Of a DNA stretch of 64,000 nt, positions 63,960 to 64,000 are shown piece after piece (the stretch's first letter is position 1; every line of letters starts with the position of its first letter). Position numbers and translations under genes: made by a program. Source of the stretch: Dirofilaria immitis (Eukaryota; Nematoda; Chromadorea; Rhabditida; Onchocercidae); contig JAKNDB010000086.1 in the NCBI GenBank assembly GCA_024305405.1, forward strand, positions 1,301,001 through 1,365,000, read 5' to 3'. The notes under the pieces are model-generated. The model was not told where the DNA came from, searched no databases, and saw only the letters and a list, made by a program, of their open reading frames with translations.

Positions 63960-64000
63960 GTTTGAATTTATTTCATATCCTTTTTAAGGCTACAGTTTTA

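Overview
The window reads as nuclear DNA of a nematode, most probably a filarial or related spirurid worm. It is about 30% GC, genes are split into many small exons with TTTNAG acceptors and GTAAGT donors, and several start codons sit a few bases after an acceptor-like TTTCAG, as expected for spliced-leader trans-splicing. The best-conserved products have clear worm relatives: a levamisole-receptor subunit (UNC-29 type), two pyruvate kinases, and a nematode repeat protein. A nuclear copy of mitochondrial ND4, T-rich on its coding strand as in filarial mtDNA, points the same way.

Layout. 1-9.4 kb: AT-rich, with isolated exon-like pieces and what looks like a decayed retroelement on the minus strand. 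9.4-13.4 kb: a KLHL20-type BTB-BACK-Kelch gene (+). 14.0-14.8 kb: HYPK (-), tail to tail with KLHL20. 15.0-15.8 kb: a FAM174-like membrane protein (+), head to head with HYPK. 18.4-18.6 kb: the last exon of an unassigned minus-strand gene. 19.5-23.1 kb, probably starting at 26.2 kb: pyruvate kinase A (-). 29.6-30.7 kb: a lysine-rich unassigned gene (+). 33.5-37.5 kb: a small signal-peptide/transmembrane gene (+), with antisense exons in intron 1 and a 28S rDNA fragment in intron 2. 38.7-43.4 kb: pyruvate kinase B (+), with the same exon structure as A. 44.7-46.4 kb: unassigned exon-like ORFs. 48.7-50.2 kb: a mitochondrial insertion (tRNA-Thr plus ND4) carrying a 7-copy 30-bp array. 52.1-56.3 kb: unc-29 (+). 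57.7-59.6 kb: a two-repeat nematode-family gene (-). 60.6-61.8 kb: exons of an unassigned gene (-). At the right edge: the first exon of a basic protein (+).

A feature of the whole window is that conserved exons repeatedly lack a single base, usually in a homopolymer run. This occurs at about 13 places in four otherwise well-conserved genes. It looks like residual consensus error in a long-read or draft assembly rather than pseudogenisation, so exon reconstruction matters more here than open-frame length. The genes do not form an operon. The notable relationship is the divergent pair of pyruvate kinase paralogues 15 kb apart.
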